DNA of 64,000 nucleotides, taken from Limnephilus marmoratus (lineage: Eukaryota > Arthropoda > Insecta > Trichoptera > Limnephilidae). The stretch is taken from contig OU862910.1 in the NCBI GenBank assembly GCA_917880885.1, positions 15,016,710 through 15,080,709 of the forward strand, in the 5' to 3' direction. This document shows, one piece after another, positions 44,301-52,892 of the stretch; position 1 is the first letter of the stretch; every line of letters starts with the position of its first letter. The translations under genes and the position numbers were made by a program. The notes beneath the pieces were generated by a model. The model saw nothing but the letters and a program-made list of their open reading frames with translations. It made no database searches and was not told the origin of the DNA.

Positions 44301-47300
44301 AGAGTCTCTTGGAAGATGAAATATGCACTGAAATTTTAGATAAAATGTTTGAAAATGTCTCCACTTTTATTGAAACTTTTAGGCATTTTTCATATGTATT
44401 TCATAGAATTAAAAAGATTACAGTTTAAGGATTTTTGTCACTGGAAATCTTATCCTTTTTACTTAATACCTGTGTACAGTTTAAAATCATTTTTTGTGGT
44501 ATTGCTTGAGGAAGCCGACTCCAAAGAAATTTTTAGGGCCATTTTTGAATGCTGAACTGAACTTTAACAAAAAAGATAAATAATATAATTTATACTCTTG
44601 CTTTTTTGGTATGTGTATTCTAATTAACTTATTCAATAGTTTGAATGCATGAAAGTACTATAAAACAATGTTATTATTTAATAAAAAGAAATATGATATC
44701 ATCATTGAATTATATTCAGGTAGTTCCTGAATATAATTCAATGATCTGTCAACCCATTCAAAAATTCTGTGCTCATTGATTTTTGTTGTTAATCCTATCT
44801 TTTAATGAACGTTTTTGGGTTAGCAGATGTAATAATAACCTTATTTTTTTAGAAAAAGCACACGGTGGGTTTCAAATGTCCAAGTGGATCAGCGTGCCGA
44901 CATGTTTGGAGATGTGCTATCGAACAAATGTTGTTCTTTACGTAAGTAAATTTGATAAATAATAATTATTAAGTTCATCCTCTCACTATTGTTGAAAAAT
45001 TTTATTACGTGTATCATTTTTTAGTGCTCGATAATCATATTTGTATCAGCCACAGTTGTATGAATGAAACAGGAATAATAAATCTTATGTAGAATAATGA
45101 TTTAACTGATTTTAATAAAAAGCCTGCCACCTTTTTAAAAACATAGTCATAAATTTAATAACTATGAAAATGCAGAATGAATTATTGTAAATGTGCATTT
45201 ATTTGCAAACACTATAATTTGGTTACCAAGACTGAGCTGTTTCATTTCCTCACATTTGTTGATCGTCAAATCGGCGATCTTCACCATTTTGAAGTTTTGG
45301 CATGTGAACGGCCACCGTTAAACACCGATTCTCAGTCCGTTTCAGCTTTTGTACAAATTATGATGAGTTATCAAGGATAACATTCATCTTGTTATGTTTG
45401 TCGGCTGATCATAATTTGTTCAAAAGCTGAAACGGACTGAGAGATGGTGTTTAACGGAGACTGTAAAAAATGCAAAATGGTTCGTCAATTTAATAGTTAT
45501 CAAATGTGACGATAGTTGAAACACACCAAATTTATAAAATTACTTTTTTCATGTCTCCATATTCAGAATTAATATTACTAATTGTTTACGTTTAACCTGG
45601 TAAAATTTTTAATCATTAAGGTTTCATTAAAACACTTATACATTGTGTTAAAACGTGCTGCATAGATTGCGCTCAAAAGGCCAGCATCGAAATAGTTAAA
45701 GTTGTGGAAATGGGTAAAATAAAAACCTTTTTAAAATTTCAGTTTGGCATCAAGTGCCGACGCCTCAGTGGTGTCTGGCGGCGGATTCTTCTCGTGGGGC
45801 AGCAAGTTCCGCTACGTGGGCCGCACCGAGCGAGAGATCTTGCAGGGGGCCGGTGACGGCGGCTCGCACATCAGCAACGGCACCAGCAGCGAGGGCGGCA
45901 TGCGGCGCAAGGCGTCCAGCGTCCCCGCCACACCTTCCACCCCCATGAACAGCGACTTTGGTAAGGGTCGGTAAACTTTGTGTGATTTATTCTGCGCACA
46001 AGTTCATTTCTTGCAATCACATCACGCTTGTAGTTGTTGCACTCTTTTGTAATAGACAACGCTCTCATGTAGTTATCAAAAAATCATTGTTTTCATTTTC
46101 GTAGATTTAAACAATGTTTATGTCATTAATTTTACTTTTGTCTTTGGGATTTTGATTGGAAATAAGTCTTAAGGCGTTTAAAAGTGGATAATAATGATGA
46201 CTATCCACTTTTTCTAGTTGGGTCAGGGTTAGGACTCATTGCTTTGACAAGGCAAAAGTCCCTATCTTGTTTTAATTTAGTGGTCTCAGTCGACAATTAC
46301 ACGTACATCCCAAATCGCATGGAGAAAATACTCATTGGACTAACTTTAAGTGCAATTGAATTCGCCGCCAATAGTACTCAATAACACTGTTGCAGAACCA
46401 CGTGCAGCTGGGGTGGGCAGCCAAGCTACTCGACAGTTGGCCGCCATTTTTATAGAATCCGCCTGGAAGCAAGCCGCGTTCAGCTTGTGCCATTTTGGTG
46501 TGCTTTACTTGTGGGAAGGATCTAACAAGAGCCCCTGCTGAGCTAGCCCCCCGATTGCCTTTATGGTAATTTGGGAACCCTTTGGGTATCTGCAGAGCCA
46601 GGAGTACCCCCATGAAGCCCTAGTGCACCCTGGCGCCTAACATTGGCACCTTTAACAATGTATGTGTATTAGCGATGGGAAATATCGATTGAATATCGAT
46701 GTTGTATCGATCTTTTTTACCATCGATGCATTTCGATACATTATCATAGATAAATCGATTCTTGAACAATCGATTCTCGCATCGATGTCAAATCGATTAA
46801 TTCTGACCAATCACAACGCTTCTCTCACATCGATTATTTCTGACCAATCACAGCGCTGGATTTACATCGATTCCATTTCCGAATGAATTACATCGATATG
46901 TCAATAATCGTATCGAATTCACAATCCGATATAATCGTTTGAAATGTCATCGTAAGTAGAATCGATTCTCGCTTATCAATGTCTATGTTCATATCGAATG
47001 CACAGTCCGATATAATCGTTTTGAAATGTCATTGAAAATGAGTGATACAATCGTTTTACAACTGTCAGAATTCATTCGTAAACGCAAATTCTAGATCCGA
47101 GAGGTTGCATTTCAAGATACGTCAAAATATCTGAGATTGTGATAAACTGATAAAGCGTGTTGATGTTATCATCATCCCGCTTTGTTGTAAATGATGAATT
47201 AATACGTTTCCAGTTTTAGTTTATGTTTAAAGATTGCCATGGTGAATGTTTTTCACAATTTAAAGTTTATTACTTATGTTATTTTGAGGTTATGTATAAT

Positions 47301-50300
47301 CTAGGGTAGTGTGTTTTAATTCAAACAATAACTAAGTACACATAATTTTTAAATGTAATGCAAACAGGGTTACGCTATAATTGTAGCTTCTTCTGGGAAG
47401 TATACTATAGTCTACTAAAATAAGCAAGTAATATGTGTTCATATGAACATATCTGCTTCACATGAACAAATATATTTAATTCATTTGAAGTTAACATAGG
47501 TGTCTCTTAGTTTATAATTAAAATGAAAAAATTTATATGGTAGAAAAACCTTATTTAATAATAATTTGTTAATTTCATACAAATGAATACAACAATTCAG
47601 ATTGTTTAGGATTAGATGCCTACAACGTACTTACATATTATTTATAGGTTGTTTTTAACAAAAACGACATGTTATAGTTATTAATCATAATACTCGTATA
47701 TTATCAATATTAATAAAGGTAACTTAAACTTACTAACTAAACTAAGTACCATATCAGCAGGAGCTTACAATATTAAATAAAAGAACATTAAATGAAAATT
47801 GCAGTACAATAAAAATTGTACAGATAGGTTACCCGTTACATCATAAGGTACAGGCAGGTACCCAACATTAAACACGCCTCTAAAATATGTATAGATATGT
47901 AGGTTGAAAAAATAAAATAAACAGTTTTTATATCTAATTGGACTTATTTGCGGTACATAACCTATAAACCTAAATAACGTAAAATAAATTAGAAAATACC
48001 TTTCTTTGTTCTTAACCTGTCAAGGGCCAGGGTTTTTTACCTTACCTTTTTTAAATTACCTTAATAACAAGAATGGAGGAAGCTATTTTAAGCTTTATTT
48101 TATGTTATAATTAATGGAATAAAATTTAAAATCGCATCCAAATTATTTGAATTAATATTCTTTTTTGAAATTTCAGTCTCGCGCGCGGGCGCGTTCCTGG
48201 CCTTTGAAAGGTTAAAAAACATGTATAATATTTTCTTTTAAGTATACGCAGGTATTCGAATCTTATTTATAATAATATTCGATCGTAAAGCCTTGCGAGA
48301 CGCAAACATATTTGAAATTCGCGGGAAACAGAAATAATATTAATGTTGTTAGGAAATAATAAGGAAATCATTGCCAGGAATAAAAACCATTGACTGCAGG
48401 CAGTACTTTGTAAGTTTGTTGCAGTACCTAAACTATACACCTAAATAACTTAAAATAAATTAGTAAATAGTTTTCCTTGTACTTAAAAAACACGTATAAT
48501 ATTTTATTTTAATTTTACGTAGGTATTCGAATCTTATTAATAATTATTTATAATAATGTTCAATAAAAACCAGTGACCGATTTATTTTTTTTGCAGTACC
48601 TTCTTACGAAAGTGTTGCCATTCCAATGCACCATATATTTTTTTAGGCCAACCCCCCCCCCCCCCCTCGCGAGAGAAAAATTACTGCCCCTGACCGTAGC
48701 TATTGCTCCCGAACTCTGAGCAATTAATCGATATATCATTCGATCATTTTTGTGTATCGATACAAATATATCGATTATGTAAATGTATCGATCATGCCCA
48801 TCACTAATGTGTATGTATGTTGTATCCAGGAGGAGCTTACAGCAGCCTGCCGCGTTCCACGCACTCGGCGCCGCTGGGCGAGGCGCTGGACTCATGCAGC
48901 GGCTGTGCCATGGTGGGCCATGGCATGTCCAACCTGGGCGACACGCATAACCACTTCTGCGCCGACCACATCTTGTCGCCTGTCAGCGAGGAGCAGCGAT
49001 CCAAGATGATGTATCAAGGTACCTACCACAAGCTACATTCACTAACATAAATGTCCTTCCAAGCAGTCTCATCCTGTGGATCACTTTTCACCTGCTCTGC
49101 CTGGAAAAGCGATTTGGTGGTACATATTATTTGCGATGAGTCATGACAAAGGGTGGGTGGTTGCACAGTGTGTTCATGTGCAGCACTGGTAAATTATAAT
49201 GCCTAAAATTACTTTATAATATCTTACTGATGACTATAAAATCTATAAAACTAATTGAAAAATAAAGCAAGCGGAATAAATTATGTTTTTTTATCTAATA
49301 TCTCAACCATTGCTGGAGCATGATGCGGGCCGTATGTACCAAATATTGGTCTATTTCCATGTGTCGCACGTGCGGCTTTTTTCACGCAAAGCTTAAATAT
49401 GGATTTGAGGCCAAATAAGGGTCAGAAGGTTGATTTTTATTTTTAAAACAACATGTTAGTTTATATCAGCACAAAATATACAGGTACGTAATTTAGAAGT
49501 AAATGTTGAATAATATTATCACAAATTCACAATAAAATTAAAAATTTCGGTCGACGAATTACGCCACTTCTTTTTACGAAAAACATTGTAGTTTAAAAAT
49601 CAACACAAAACAAATTTAAAAAAGAGTCAGCACAATTTTGCAACATGTCCATGAACAACTATTACATATATTATGCATTTTTTATGATTTCTTGGAAAAT
49701 AAAAAAATCTTGAAGCGTACTTTAACGATTCGTAGATATGATTCTTGCAACAATGCATAACTGTGTAATACGTAATATATCTGTGTGGAACACTATTTTA
49801 GTTGACCTAAGCAAAGATTGTCAGTACACAGGTGAAACTCGTGAGGTGCTAAGTAAGCAGAATTACATTAATTTAAATAGGTTTTGAACTGAAAAGATCA
49901 GACTCTCTGTTTTTTGTACATACATTGAATTTGAAATGCTGTAAAAAACAATAAATCCAAAAATAAGTTAAACATGTCATTCTTCTCCATTTTGTTTCTC
50001 TTTCGATCTGCATCTTCAAAATATTTCTAGGAGAATAAGTGCATCTTTTACGATGTGTATTTTAGTATGATTTTTTTCCAAAAATTTAAAAATAAATTAA
50101 ATATTGTTATTAAAGAAATTTACAAGAAATATTAAGTAATCTGAAAGATCTATTCAATCTTATTTTATAATAAAAATTCATAATTATTGGTCTATAAAAA
50201 CGGATGTGATTTTTTGAAAAAAAAAACTTTATTTTTCGCTCTCCTTAACAATTAATATATTGTCCTTTACAGCCCTGGTCCCCAAACTTTCAATTTTTTT

Positions 50301-50905
50301 ACATAATTTTGATTTTTGCGCCAGGGCCTTAGGCAGCCCGGTACCATTATTTGATTCACAGGCCGATACCGGTCTGCGGACCGGGGGTTGGGGACCACTG
50401 CTTTACAGCATTCAAATTTCTGTGATTGTATATGTAAAAATGCAATATGTGTTTTGATCTAGTGTTTAATATTATTTTAGGGGGAAATGCCGAGGGATCC
50501 CACCACTTCAACGACTACTATTTCCGCGACTCATTCGAGCATTCATCTTCCGAGTCGCAGCTGACCAACTTTGGCGTTGAGAATCCAGGACGCGGGCCCG
50601 AAGAGTCGTCCCATCAGTCCAGCTCCAGTCACACTCCCAGCCGGCGTGCCCTCGCCACCATACCCTCGGCTCACAGCTCCAAGCCCCCCCTGGTCACCAC
50701 CAAGAGGTTCAGTATCCTCAAAGCATTCATTCCCTCGTTCCTGTTTGTGTGCTTCTCCTTACTGTTCCTCACCGTCCTCATCCTGGAGTGCGACTGGCCC
50801 CTTCTCAAGAGGTTCAGACAGTGGCCGGAGATAGTGTCCCTTCATTACCATTACTACCGACCCATGAAGGACTACTTGCAACAAACCATCGCCAGACTGT
50901 TTTGA
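26262..50905 (+). CDS. FERM-domain transmembrane protein, FRMD3/FRMD5 family (10 exons, 571 aa)
   Basis: Exons 26262-26351, 26442-26546, 36451-36493, 36775-36951, 41028-41254, 43318-43470, 44853-44941, 45743-45960, 48830-49018, 50481-50905. All junctions are GT-AG and all phases agree, giving 571 residues, against about 570-600 in vertebrate FRMD5 and FRMD3. Residues about 10-95 form the FERM N lobe ([18 protein letters not shown]), 95-205 the middle lobe ([30 protein letters not shown]), 205-295 the C lobe ([25 protein letters not shown]) and about 295-345 the FERM-adjacent region ([11 protein letters not shown]). Residues about 511-532 are one membrane span, followed by the conserved tail [15 protein letters not shown]. 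An in-frame TAA just precedes the ATG. Such proteins link membrane to cytoskeleton and adhesion complexes. Invertebrates seem to have one gene for the vertebrate pair, so no symbol is given. Confidence 0.95.
26442..26546 (+). CDS. FRMD3/5-like exon 2 (residues 31-65)
   Basis: After [30 protein letters not shown], then [15 protein letters not shown]; donor AGG/GTAAAC, phase 0. Confidence 0.94.
26601..27032. mobile_element. Inverted-repeat element in FRMD intron 2
   Basis: Ends GTGTACAGACATGGCCATAA and the near-complement tttatagccatgtctgaac; an inner pair gagagggggtca / tgaccccctctc. No target duplication clear; borders approximate. Confidence 0.55.
27084..27510. mobile_element. Foldback DNA element, family F1, copy 3
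   Basis: Ends GGGAGGAATGCAGATCC and GGATCTGCATTTCACCC with 8-bp duplication AAAAATTT at 27076-27083 and 27511-27518. Shares ccgcgttttaagtt and ggctgtatctccctcaattt blocks with copies 1 and 2. A short copy lacking the tandem core. Confidence 0.8.
27713..28090. mobile_element. mariner-like MITE (family M1), TA-flanked, copy 1
   Basis: Ends CAGGGTATCCGGGGGTAAAG and its complement ending CGGACACCCTG, flanked by TA. Nearly the same element is at 63380-63763. Arms of about 50 bp are inverted copies (gtgcattaacttcgggaggt). Confidence 0.82.
28091..29091. other. FRMD intron 2, no element recognised
   Basis: AT-rich intron sequence. The last 150 bp belong to the repeat X whose second copy starts near 38930. 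Confidence 0.45.
29940..31967 (-). CDS. Penelope-like reverse transcriptase with GIY-YIG endonuclease
   Basis: 675 residues from the Met at 31967 (the frame stays open to the copy junction near 32000, so some N-terminal residues may be lost). The RT part shows [12 protein letters not shown] (138-149), YGLPKIHK (211-218), motif [15 protein letters not shown], motif [17 protein letters not shown] and motif [12 protein letters not shown] (YVDD 368-371), followed by LPFLDVEV and [12 protein letters not shown]. The C-terminus is a GIY-YIG nuclease: [18 protein letters not shown] (563-580), then [10 protein letters not shown] and the acidic AEHLIETGH. The CxxC in SCSGC is typical of Penelope nucleases. 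The ORF is intact. These enzymes cut target DNA and prime reverse transcription there. Confidence 0.93.
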   Translation of the reverse strand: MTYQQAQRCKQSTDARQKQKFERLNQDKKGDRKQLDQNKVVINISSLALSPQATSVLAKGMNYAVAHKKIPVESIVCGVETALHSMMKVHKMSETQAEDIRQETCHILKRAKIPRPNITKGEFVALKELRANEEILVLPADKGNATVVINTVDYIKKMEDLLCDAGTYKKIKNNPTNKIDLKTRELVKASSIRKEDRSGLFVKASRTPALYGLPKIHKKDIPMRPIVSAIGAPTYKLSQYLSRLLQMQTGKTESWIKDSTDLISKLKKVNTDERDILVSFDVVSLFTNVPLEDSMTMLREIYEEDICKLFEHCLKTGYFAFQGELFEQVEGVAMGSPLSPVLANFFMEKFEEVALDPASAVPKVWWRYVDDVFAIWPHGIEKLNEFLDHLNSLHSKIKFTMELENNHKILPFLDVEVMRKEDGSLGHTVYRKPTHTNRYLHADLHHHPAQKRGLIHTLVTRATRICEETKIGAELTKLTDALERNGYPARQTRQIIRAKSTPNEDRIEQESKGCAFLPYVHNVTDRIARLLRKESIKTVFGTTTKIQDLLRSAKTKFPLETDGVYKLSCSGCDKVYVGQTERTISKRISEHFRACKLGHPDKSAIAEHLIETGHYFGFVPEVLGRPKTYRARLITEAIEIHKNPIYINRDDGAKLNSSWYPVIDGYTKGKCKKPS
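32003..32638 (+). pseudogene. 5'-truncated second Penelope-like copy (GIY-YIG part only)
   Basis: Identical in protein to residues 464-675 of the - strand copy (from [16 protein letters not shown] to KGKCKKPS), ending at the same stop. Lacks all RT motifs. The few residues before it belong to the other copy read backwards. Confidence 0.92.
33371..33755. mobile_element. mariner-like MITE, CAACGTGTCCGG ends
   Basis: Inverted ends CAACGTGTCCGGAAACTCGT and the complement of CAAGGTGTCCGGAAACTCGT, TA on both sides; arms of about 50 bp (aagcgggaaactggagaatc). Inside the TTTAA-flanked element. Confidence 0.82.
34180..34600 (+). pseudogene. hAT transposase C-terminal remnant
   Basis: Across frames: [20 protein letters not shown], then [24 protein letters not shown] and [11 protein letters not shown]. 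This matches the order of the dimerisation region in ZMYM1/DUF4371-like hAT transposases ([10 protein letters not shown], then a Ser-rich motif, then an HPLALL-like end). Several frameshifts and stops. Confidence 0.65.
34792..35242. repeat. Repeat X, copy 1 (right part)
   Basis: Parallels 38980-39102 and 40547-40880: shared gatttctcgaatttg, ttaaataatatta, tatttaaaggactaaaact and atggccgcgcgcctgcgcag (as atggtggatatgcgcatgcg). Its left part is 28980-29099, so the 29100-34791 element split it. Confidence 0.65.
35434..36405 (+). mobile_element. 5'-truncated LINE (jockey/CR1-like group), 3' end
   Basis: The ORF from 35634 gives [40 protein letters not shown] and [20 protein letters not shown], the C-terminal region after the RT in jockey/CR1-like LINEs. 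The preceding codons read IKYL then a stop then [13 protein letters not shown]. The 3' UTR ends in an A-rich tail (36385-36405). Confidence 0.8.
36451..36493 (+). CDS. FRMD3/5-like exon 3 (residues 66-79)
   Basis: A 43-nt exon after [24 protein letters not shown] plus G; donor AAG/GTAAGT, phase 1. HWLxxxKSxVKQ is the family signature at the end of the N lobe. It lies 45 bp after the tail of a LINE fragment. Confidence 0.93.
36775..36951 (+). CDS. FRMD3/5-like exon 4 (residues 80-138)
   Basis: After [28 protein letters not shown], then the middle-lobe helix region to MLGALVIQ; donor CAAG/GTTTGT, phase 1. Confidence 0.95.
36985..37270. repeat. Interspersed repeat fragment
   Basis: Contains ttaacggatattcatgcggt, ttttcaccaatagatagaat and ends in gccgcgtctgctagt. 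It resembles widely dispersed arthropod repeat tails; class not assigned. Confidence 0.45.
37742..38483 (-). repeat. Interspersed repeat S1, reversed copy with a 500-bp G/A-rich core
   Basis: Ends (+) gcgaagccgcgggaaatagc tagt, the complement of S1's start; begins with the aattatccaatttgg-type tail. The middle (37940-38440) is an almost pure G/A tract, matching the C/T tracts of the other S1 copies but much longer. The glycine-rich ORFs are artefacts. Confidence 0.65.
39107..40152 (+). mobile_element. piggyBac-like element, internally deleted
   Basis: TTAA on both sides (39103-39106, 40153-40156). Copy 1 of repeat X at about 34893-34912 shows the empty site with a single TTAA. The ends share a CTTTTCTATG-like start and inner CACTTCG. 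Inside is a transposase N-terminus (39763). Confidence 0.75.
39763..39879 (+). pseudogene. piggyBac-like transposase N-terminal remnant
   Basis: [20 protein letters not shown] then [17 protein letters not shown]: an acidic Asp/Ser-rich head as in piggyBac transposases. The frame soon leaves recognisable sequence and the catalytic core is absent. Confidence 0.5.
40235..40466 (-). tRNA. tRNA-like sequence split by a MITE (pseudo-tRNA)
   Basis: Joining 40466-40453 to 40292-40235 gives exactly 72 nt that fold as a cloverleaf: acceptor GACACCT/AGGTGCC (6 of 7 pairs), D arm GCTT/GAGC, T arm CTGGG/CCCAG with loop TTCAAGT, and anticodon loop CATGTAA (nominal TGT, threonine) but with A instead of T before the anticodon and a weak anticodon stem. 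A TTTTT terminator follows 6 nt after the 3' end. The MITE 40296-40452 and one TAA interrupt the D arm (A box). Probably a tRNA-derived pseudogene. Confidence 0.7.
40296..40452. mobile_element. TAA-flanked MITE, family T1, short copy in a tRNA-like gene
   Basis: Ends GGGAACGTACCCATAC and GTATGGGTACGTTCCC, G-runs inward, TAA at 40293-40295 and 40453-40455. 157 bp. Confidence 0.88.
41028..41254 (+). CDS. FRMD3/5-like exon 5 (residues 139-214)
   Basis: After [27 protein letters not shown] to [11 protein letters not shown]; donor AAG/GTAAAT, phase 0. Strongly GC-biased compared with its introns. Confidence 0.95.
41465..41822 (-). repeat. R1 repeat, longest copy
   Basis: Covers the whole R1 consensus seen here: (complement) ttacattagcttcacatggg at the start to gttatccaataaatggttcc and ggcggcggcttatccgtctc at the end. 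In FRMD intron 5. Confidence 0.7.
41823..43054. other. FRMD intron 5, no gene recognised
   Basis: No clear feature. An open frame at 42564-42788 does not resemble a known protein and is not supported by splice or context. A C-rich stretch occurs at 42520-42560. Confidence 0.45.
43055..43187 (-). mobile_element. RTE fragment
   Basis: Reverse orientation; parallels 518-665 of the intact RTE (ctctacatgcctaaaccatc, catcagtcttacattcttt, acatgcgtctcaggga). Confidence 0.7.
43318..43470 (+). CDS. FRMD3/5-like exon 6 (residues 215-265)
   Basis: After [27 protein letters not shown] and on to VHLNYPE; donor GAG/GTATGT, phase 0. Start of the FERM C lobe (PH-like). Confidence 0.95.
43507..44372 (+). repeat. 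Local direct duplication in FRMD intron 6
   Basis: Block attttattaatggcagcacc occurs at about 43530 and 44115; block aagtaaaaacacggtgtctt (with changes) at about 43977 and 44275, each followed by ccttgagagtctct and a gtttgaaaatgt segment. Diverged copies, no coding content. Confidence 0.6.
44853..44941 (+). CDS. FRMD3/5-like exon 7 (residues 266-294)
   Basis: After [29 protein letters not shown] to EQMLFF; donor TTAC/GTAAGT, phase 2. HVWRCAIEQ is the C-lobe helix. Confidence 0.94.
45288..45465. repeat. Foldback repeat in FRMD intron 7
   Basis: Inverted arms: ctcagtccgtttcagctttt and caaattatgat at the left, atcataatttg and aaaagctgaaacggactgag at the right, with ccgttaaacacc / ggtgtttaacgg outside. 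Confidence 0.7.
45743..45960 (+). CDS. FRMD3/5-like exon 8 (residues 295-367)
   Basis: After [29 protein letters not shown], then [12 protein letters not shown] (FERM-adjacent) and a Ser/Gly-rich stretch to NSDFG; donor TTTG/GTAAGG, phase 1. Confidence 0.93.
46670..48806. mobile_element. hAT-like element D with ATCGAT subterminal repeats
   Basis: Ends TAGCGATGGG and CCCATCACTA with an exact 8-bp duplication ATGTGTAT at 46662-46669 and 48807-48814. Both ends are crowded with aatcgatt and tatcgat motifs (46680-47030 and 48725-48795). No transposase. Its right end lies 23 bp upstream of FRMD exon 9. Confidence 0.87.
48804..48808 (+). promoter_or_regulatory. Candidate splice branch point at a transposon border
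   Basis: CTAAT, matching the insect branch consensus CTRAY, formed by the last three bases of hAT-like element D (CTA) and the first two of its target duplication (AT). The likely branch A (48807) is 23 nt from exon 9. Confidence 0.4.
48830..49018 (+). CDS. FRMD3/5-like exon 9 (residues 368-430)
   Basis: After [30 protein letters not shown] to SKMMYQ; donor CAAG/GTACCT, phase 1. Low-complexity linker. A hAT-like element ends 23 bp before this exon. Confidence 0.92.
50273..50400. mobile_element. hAT-like MITE in FRMD intron 9
   Basis: 128 bp, ends CCCTGGTCCCCAA and TTGGGGACCACTG, exact 8-bp duplication CTTTACAG at 50265-50272 and 50401-50408. Ends 80 bp before exon 10. Confidence 0.88.
50481..50905 (+). 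CDS. FRMD3/5-like exon 10 (residues 431-571, stop)
   Basis: After ATTATTTTAG: Ser-rich linker, then the membrane span ([20 protein letters not shown]) and the conserved tail ending TIARLF and TGA. Confidence 0.95.
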
Positions 50906-50969
50906 TTGACCCCATTTTACTGCGGTTTCAAAATTACTTTTACGCTGTACAATGTCTTTCATAGAGTAA

Positions 50970-50975
50970 AATAAA
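50970..50975 (+). promoter_or_regulatory. AATAAA, possible FRMD poly(A) signal
   Basis: First AATAAA, 65 nt after the stop codon. Later AATAAA motifs (for example near 54665) could serve a longer 3' UTR. Confidence 0.4.
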
Positions 50976-52157
50976 TGTCAAACAATGTGTCAATATTTAA
51001 CCATTCTTTTTTATGTTGTGATATATACTATTACTAGCCTTTTTATGTGTTCATAATTATTCATTTTTTATGTGACATTCAAACATTTTACATTCCTACG
51101 AATGTTTAAATTTCGCTCATTCCGATGTATTCCATTTACATTCCTACATTTGTGTACTTATGTGGCTGTGTAGTCAGAAATATTTAGATTAATTATTTGT
51201 TTTATTATCCCAATTATGATTAGAACACTGTCTGATGAAGATACTGAAAGAAGATGAATGTTGTTTTGAATATTTCTGCCATTTTCATTTGTATTGATAT
51301 GACATGACATGTACCATTACATATTTTTTATGTAGTTAAAATTACTTTTACCATACAGATGGCAGAACTCTGATATTTACAAGATCTTTTAGGTGTTTTG
51401 CTTATAATTTATAATTAAAATTACGATGACATCCCAAAGATGTATCATTATATAATTCTTTTTCTGATGCGCATTTATAGTAGGCGGTTCCATAAGCTTA
51501 TAACGGCTGCTGAAACATGACTATGTTAAATAGTTTATACATGGTGACTGGTGCTTCATTGCAAATATTGAGAGGCATATATTTTAATTTTATTTTTCTC
51601 TATAAAACCTACTAAAACTGCCAAAGCAGAAGGGAAATTAGAGGGGATTGTCAATTCTCAAACATTACCAATAGTAGTGAAAATAACTTTAAAACCTAAG
51701 GGTATATTTTATCCATCAACCATTTAAACTGAGCAAATGCTATATTCAAATTTGATACACTTAACATCTTTAACATCCACTAAAAATTAATATGCAAAGA
51801 TTAACAAACACTAGTTAAACCATCTGCATATATGCAAAGTTTAAAATCCACTTAAATATGCCATAGATACAGATTTTTTACAAATGCAATAAAAATGTAA
51901 ACAATGTCATCAATGGGTAAGTTATCTGCTATATATATATAACAGAGATCAGAGGATCGGCCCAACTACATTGAAATTATACACTGAAATGAGCCAGCAT
52001 GACAGAACCTGAGATCGACTGATCGGTAGGTTTTTCCTCTTTAGTATGCTTCTTTCTTTCCATTACCAATTTTGTTCAGAGTCATTATGTTTTTTGATAT
52101 CTCAATAATAATTACTGTTAAGAATTGATAATATGATCAAATGAACTTTTTAGATCT
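50976..52157. other. Possible 3' UTR or downstream flank of the FRMD gene
   Basis: AT-rich, no gene. A segment near 52104-52163 (caataataattactgttaag, gatcaaatgaactttttaga) recurs at 52808-52868. A short TA run lies at 51932-51945. Confidence 0.4.
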
Positions 52158-52165
52158 CTTCTACG

Positions 52166-52671
52166 TAAGGGTCGACCGAGATCTCGGTCTCGGTCTCGGC
52201 ATTCTCGGCTACAAACTCTATCGAGAACTCTGTCTCAGTTCTCGGCGATTTGTAAGTAGGTACGGTATAGGATAATGGAATTCAATTCTACCGCGCGCGT
52301 CCACATTCGTCACTTGGTGTCAGTGCGTGGGAGAGCTGTCGATTGTGATGAAAGTTTTTATCAGCACCGCCTACTAGTGTAGCAAGTGAACAGCTCTTTA
52401 GCATAGCTGGTCAATTATACAACATGAGGCGATACTCTTTGAAGGGTGAAAAAGCAGAAAAATTGTTTTTTATGTGCTACAACATCATGTTGTTCAATTT
52501 TGATTATTAAAACTATTAAAAAAAATTATTATTACAATCGAAATATACTATATTATGCAAAAATTCGCATTTAATTTTTTTTTCTAAATTTAGCTATTCT
52601 CTGTCTCGGCCGAGATTTTAATTTATTCTCGGTCTCGGCCGAGAATGAAAAACCTTCTCGGTCGACCCTTA
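52166..52671. mobile_element. hAT-like element F with TCTCGG subterminal repeats
   Basis: Ends TAAGGGTCGACCGAGA and TTCTCGGTCGACCCTTA, exact 8-bp duplication CTTCTACG at 52158-52165 and 52672-52679. Carries a hAT C-terminal fragment. Confidence 0.92.
52367..52510 (+). pseudogene. hAT transposase C-terminal dimerisation fragment
   Basis: Reads PPTSVASEQLFSIAGQLYN then RRYSLKGEKAEKLFFMCYNI and ends at TAA. This is the Ser-x-x-SE-x-LFSxAG ... AE-x-L-x-x-x-YN hallmark of the hAT dimerisation domain; the rest of the transposase is deleted. Confidence 0.85.
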
Positions 52672-52892
52672 CTTCTACGTATTATGATTTTAAAATATGT
52701 CAATGTCTTGAAATCTCATTACATGTTATCTCGATATATGTCTTGAATGCTCAATACACATGTATTTTAAATATGCTATCTCAATATATATATCAATCTC
52801 AATGATTCCCAATAATAATTATTGTTAGGAATTTATAATATGGTCAAATGAACTTTTTTGGTCTCTTCTATTATTTATTTATAAGTACATAT

